Shown here in pieces: positions 61,919-64,000 of a DNA stretch of 64,000 bases. How positions within the stretch are numbered: the stretch's first letter is position 1; every line of letters begins with the position of its first letter. Where the stretch lies: positions 1 through 64,000 of the forward strand of contig NZ_AFNU02000012.1 of NCBI RefSeq assembly GCF_000215935.2, written 5' to 3'. This DNA comes from Haloplasma contractile SSD-17B. Its GTDB lineage: Bacteria > Bacillota_I > Bacilli_A > Haloplasmatales > Haloplasmataceae. Position numbers and translations under genes: made by a program. Below the pieces are notes generated by a model. The model did not search any database. It was not told the origin of the DNA and saw only the letters and a program-made list of their open reading frames with translations.

Positions 61919-63019
61919 CTACACTTCTCCATATTTACGATAATGTGCAAGTAGCAAATCCACTACTTGTCCATAACTCTTTGTCCCTTCTTCCTGTCCA
62001 TTTCCTTTTAAATAAGTGTCATTTACAGTATCAGCTACTTCACTAGCTTTTCCTTCATATTTAACCCAGAATCCATTAATATAAGTGAGGTCACGCTTTA
62101 CATCTTCTGAGAGTAATGAAATCAACTCAAACCCAAGTTCATAGTCATCTCGCAATAAGGCATTCAACGTATACTTAAGAGCAAACATAGTTCCAGAATA
62201 CCTAAAATCACTATCTTTATGAGCAGTTGCAGTAAGATAAGCAATATAGTTAGCTTCTCCTTCGTATGCAAACCCCCGTTGATGTGCCATCTCATGAAGC
62301 GTATTAGTTGGAATCTGTAAATCAGGAGTTGCTACGTTCACATTGGGCTCCGCTGTATAAGGTATATAAATCCCCACTATTTGTGTATAAAGCATCGGTC
62401 TAGAAAGCATGATCGGTTTTGGTTTACCATAACTACCAGAGAGGACTCTATACTCATCAGTTACTTCCTTGTACCCTTCATCAGAACGTTCAAAGACGGA
62501 CTCATAACCTCCCTCTATTGTCATAACCCCCTCTGAATCCTCATTTACTTGCCCTCTTAAATCATTGGCTTTAAGGATTAAGGCCTTACTTAGGTTATAA
62601 AGTTCCTCAGTACTTGATTCTTTAACTTCTAGGTTCATAACCTCAGTAATCGATTGTCTACTGTAATTAAAACCCCATAGAAGCATAAACAATATATACA
62701 TAACTGAAACATACGATAAGAGTTTCTTCGTTACGATTAATAATTCACCTTTATTAAATTTCTTAATCATGACGACTATAATAACTGGTATAGCAAGTAC
62801 ATGGAGTAGAATTAGAATTTCACTTATTGAAAATGTAACGAACCCACTTAACCAACTTATTCCTTGTCTAACCCACTTATTTATAGTGGTTGAGTAAAAT
62901 TGTTCTACTAGCCTACTATGATTTTCTAATGACCTTCCTATGAAATAAACTAACATCGCGACAAGCGGCCATATTATAGACTTTAGATTTATAATTAGTC
63001 TTTTTATTATGCTAAACAT
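61919..63019 (-). CDS. DUF3810 membrane protein with HExxH zinc motif
   Basis: 366 residues. Three N-terminal membrane segments, then a soluble domain with LHEMAHQRGFAYEGEANYIAY (H-E-x-x-H plus downstream E), the expected zinc-metallopeptidase site of DUF3810 proteins. Likely an envelope peptidase with its active domain outside; substrate unknown. ATG with GAGGGGG. A 20-bp tandem repeat lies ~110 bases upstream. Confidence 0.83.
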   Translation of the reverse strand: MFSIIKRLIINLKSIIWPLVAMLVYFIGRSLENHSRLVEQFYSTTINKWVRQGISWLSGFVTFSISEILILLHVLAIPVIIVVMIKKFNKGELLIVTKKLLSYVSVMYILFMLLWGFNYSRQSITEVMNLEVKESSTEELYNLSKALILKANDLRGQVNEDSEGVMTIEGGYESVFERSDEGYKEVTDEYRVLSGSYGKPKPIMLSRPMLYTQIVGIYIPYTAEPNVNVATPDLQIPTNTLHEMAHQRGFAYEGEANYIAYLTATAHKDSDFRYSGTMFALKYTLNALLRDDYELGFELISLLSEDVKRDLTYINGFWVKYEGKASEVADTVNDTYLKGNGQEEGTKSYGQVVDLLLAHYRKYGEV

Positions 63020-63131
63020 AGTATCCCCCTCCTCTTATATACTCCTACCTAGAATTTTTTCTATATTAATTATAACAAACTTAGACACTCTATGAACAGT
63101 AGAACACGTTTTTTAGCGATTTATTAACATC

Positions 63132-63171
63132 TATTGACACTTATATACGTTTATTGACACTTATATACGTT
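63132..63171. repeat. Two perfect 20-bp tandem repeats
   Basis: TATTGACACTTATATACGTT occurs twice head to tail between the divergent DUF3810 and ABC-ATPase genes. Confidence 0.9.
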
Positions 63172-63245
63172 ATAAACTCTAATAAGTACCTATTCTCTTT
63201 ATATGCAAATCTCTTGATTTTTTTCAAAACTATTTATTACTTTGT

Positions 63246-63274
63246 TTGACAACTAAATTGGTTTAATATATAAT
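63246..63274 (+). promoter_or_regulatory. Consensus promoter of the siderophore ATPase gene
   Basis: Perfect TTGACA (63246-63251), 17-base spacer, perfect TATAAT (63269-63274). Confidence 0.9.
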
Positions 63275-63288
63275 GAATGATGTTAACG

Positions 63289-63305
63289 TTGATAACTGTT
63301 ATCAA
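63289..63305 (+). promoter_or_regulatory. Fur-box-like operator
   Basis: TTGATAACTGTTATCAA, a perfect 8-1-8 palindrome close to the TGATAATnATTATCA Fur consensus, starting 14 bases after the -10 box, where Fur with iron would repress. Confidence 0.78.
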
Positions 63306-63329
63306 TTAGAAAGTTTAAGGAGGGTCATT

Positions 63330-64000
63330 ATGCGCCTTTATACGGATCATTTAAATGTGGGTTATGGAGAACAATTAATTTTAAAAGACCTTTCCGTCAC
63401 GATCCCAGATCATAAAATTACAACTATTATCGGTCCGAATGGCTGTGGAAAATCTACTTTATTGAAGACAATGACACGGATTATTCCAAAGCAATCAGGA
63501 AATGTGATTTTAGACGGCGGAGATATTTCTAAGGGAAATACAAAAGAACTTGCTCGAAAAATGGCGATTCTTCCACAAACACCTGATAGTATGACTGGTT
63601 TGACAGTCGGAGAATTAGTCTCATATGGTCGCTTTCCTTATCAAAAGGGATTTGGACGCTTGACAAAAAAAGATTATGAAGTGATCGACTGGGCACTTGA
63701 GGTAACTGGGATTTCTGAATTTAAATACCGAACGGTCGATGCCCTATCAGGTGGTCAACGTCAAAGAGTATGGATCGCAATGGCACTTGCGCAAGATACC
63801 GAAATTATTTTCCTTGATGAACCAACTACTTATTTAGACATGGCTCATCAATTAGAAATTCTAGAACTTCTGAAAAAGCTAAATGAAGAAGAAGGTCGTA
63901 CAATTATTATGGTTCTCCATGACTTGAATCAAGCTGCTCGCTTTGCAGATTACATTATCGCTTTAAAAGATGGCGAAATAGTGAAAGCCGGCACTTCATT
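63330..64000 (+). CDS. Iron-siderophore ABC transporter ATP-binding protein (3' end outside window)
   Basis: At least 223 residues, open at the window end. Starts MRLYTDHLNVGYG after AAGGAGGG. Walker A GPNGCGKST (~34-42), Q-loop ILPQTPDSM, signature LSGGQRQRVWIAMAL, Walker B IIFLDEPTTYLD and switch His VLHDLNQA: the FecE/FhuC/YusV group that powers ferric-siderophore uptake. A Fur-box-like site and a perfect promoter precede it, so it should be induced by iron limitation. Partner permease and binding protein are presumably beyond 64000. Confidence 0.92.
   Translation, partial: MRLYTDHLNVGYGEQLILKDLSVTIPDHKITTIIGPNGCGKSTLLKTMTRIIPKQSGNVILDGGDISKGNTKELARKMAILPQTPDSMTGLTVGELVSYGRFPYQKGFGRLTKKDYEVIDWALEVTGISEFKYRTVDALSGGQRQRVWIAMALAQDTEIIFLDEPTTYLDMAHQLEILELLKKLNEEEGRTIIMVLHDLNQAARFADYIIALKDGEIVKAGTS

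Noticed and set aside
63132-63171. Possible CRISPR array
   Set aside because: Only two directly abutting 20-bp copies with no spacer; no cas genes in the window.

Overview
This AT-rich window reads as chromosomal DNA from a low-GC Gram-positive bacterium (Bacillota). The evidence is strong Shine-Dalgarno sites (AGGAGG type), many T-tailed hairpin terminators, and Bacillota-type RNA switches (T-boxes, a purine switch, a preQ1 switch). LysM autolysin and lipoprotein genes point the same way. Tryptophan is encoded by TGG, and TGA ends genes such as the WYL regulator and phnC, so the standard code applies. I suspect a deep-branching Bacilli/Haloplasma/Turicibacter-like lineage, but that placement is a guess. 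No rRNA, tRNA, CRISPR array, prophage or intact insertion sequence was seen.

Layout. 1-7.4 kb: the 3' part of a LysM/glucosaminidase wall hydrolase; a thioredoxin-like plus 4Fe-4S membrane protein pair behind a CsoR/CstR-like operator; a lipoprotein; a deaminase pseudogene; a GNAT; an SDR with an extra C-terminal domain. 7.9-17 kb: a Na/Pi cotransporter with PhoU domains, a TolB-like propeller, a GH3 glucosidase remnant, several unknown membrane proteins, an M18 aminopeptidase, a GNAT and a PAP2 phosphatase. 17-23 kb: a cytosolic 5'-nucleotidase facing a phnDCEE-type ABC transporter operon whose leader carries a complete guanine-class purine riboswitch. This is the most informative regulatory find, because it suggests a purine-related rather than a phosphonate substrate. 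23-35 kb: an NhaC antiporter bracketed by 17-bp direct repeats, lipoproteins, a BspA-type LRR protein, a DUF4397 surface-like protein, an MFS pump downstream of an ECF sigma factor with a large fused C-terminal region, and an aldo/keto reductase.

35-46 kb: a 7TM-GGDEF enzyme; an NSS amino-acid transporter plus its tiny MetS-like subunit under a T-box; asnA under an Asn T-box; yhhQ-queF (queuosine) under a preQ1-I riboswitch; a Pro/Tyr-rich protein; an AraC regulator. 46-64 kb: aminopeptidase P with an apparent non-AUG start, a DUF4349 lipoprotein, DUF2085/zinc-ribbon and YjbR genes, an APH-like kinase, a candidate small RNA and a leaderless small ORF ahead of a WYL regulator, a CDF metal exporter, a VOC gene with a stop at codon 5, AraC-GyrI, HD, alpha/beta hydrolase and 3-hydroxyisobutyryl-CoA hydrolase-like genes, DUF3810, and the start of an iron-siderophore ABC ATPase behind a Fur-box promoter.

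The genes form mostly short operons of one to four genes, largely on the minus strand, and at least four are controlled by RNA leaders that sense nitrogen or nucleobase metabolites (guanine, preQ1, two tRNAs). At least three loci are visibly decaying: the deaminase, the VOC gene and the GH3 fragment.
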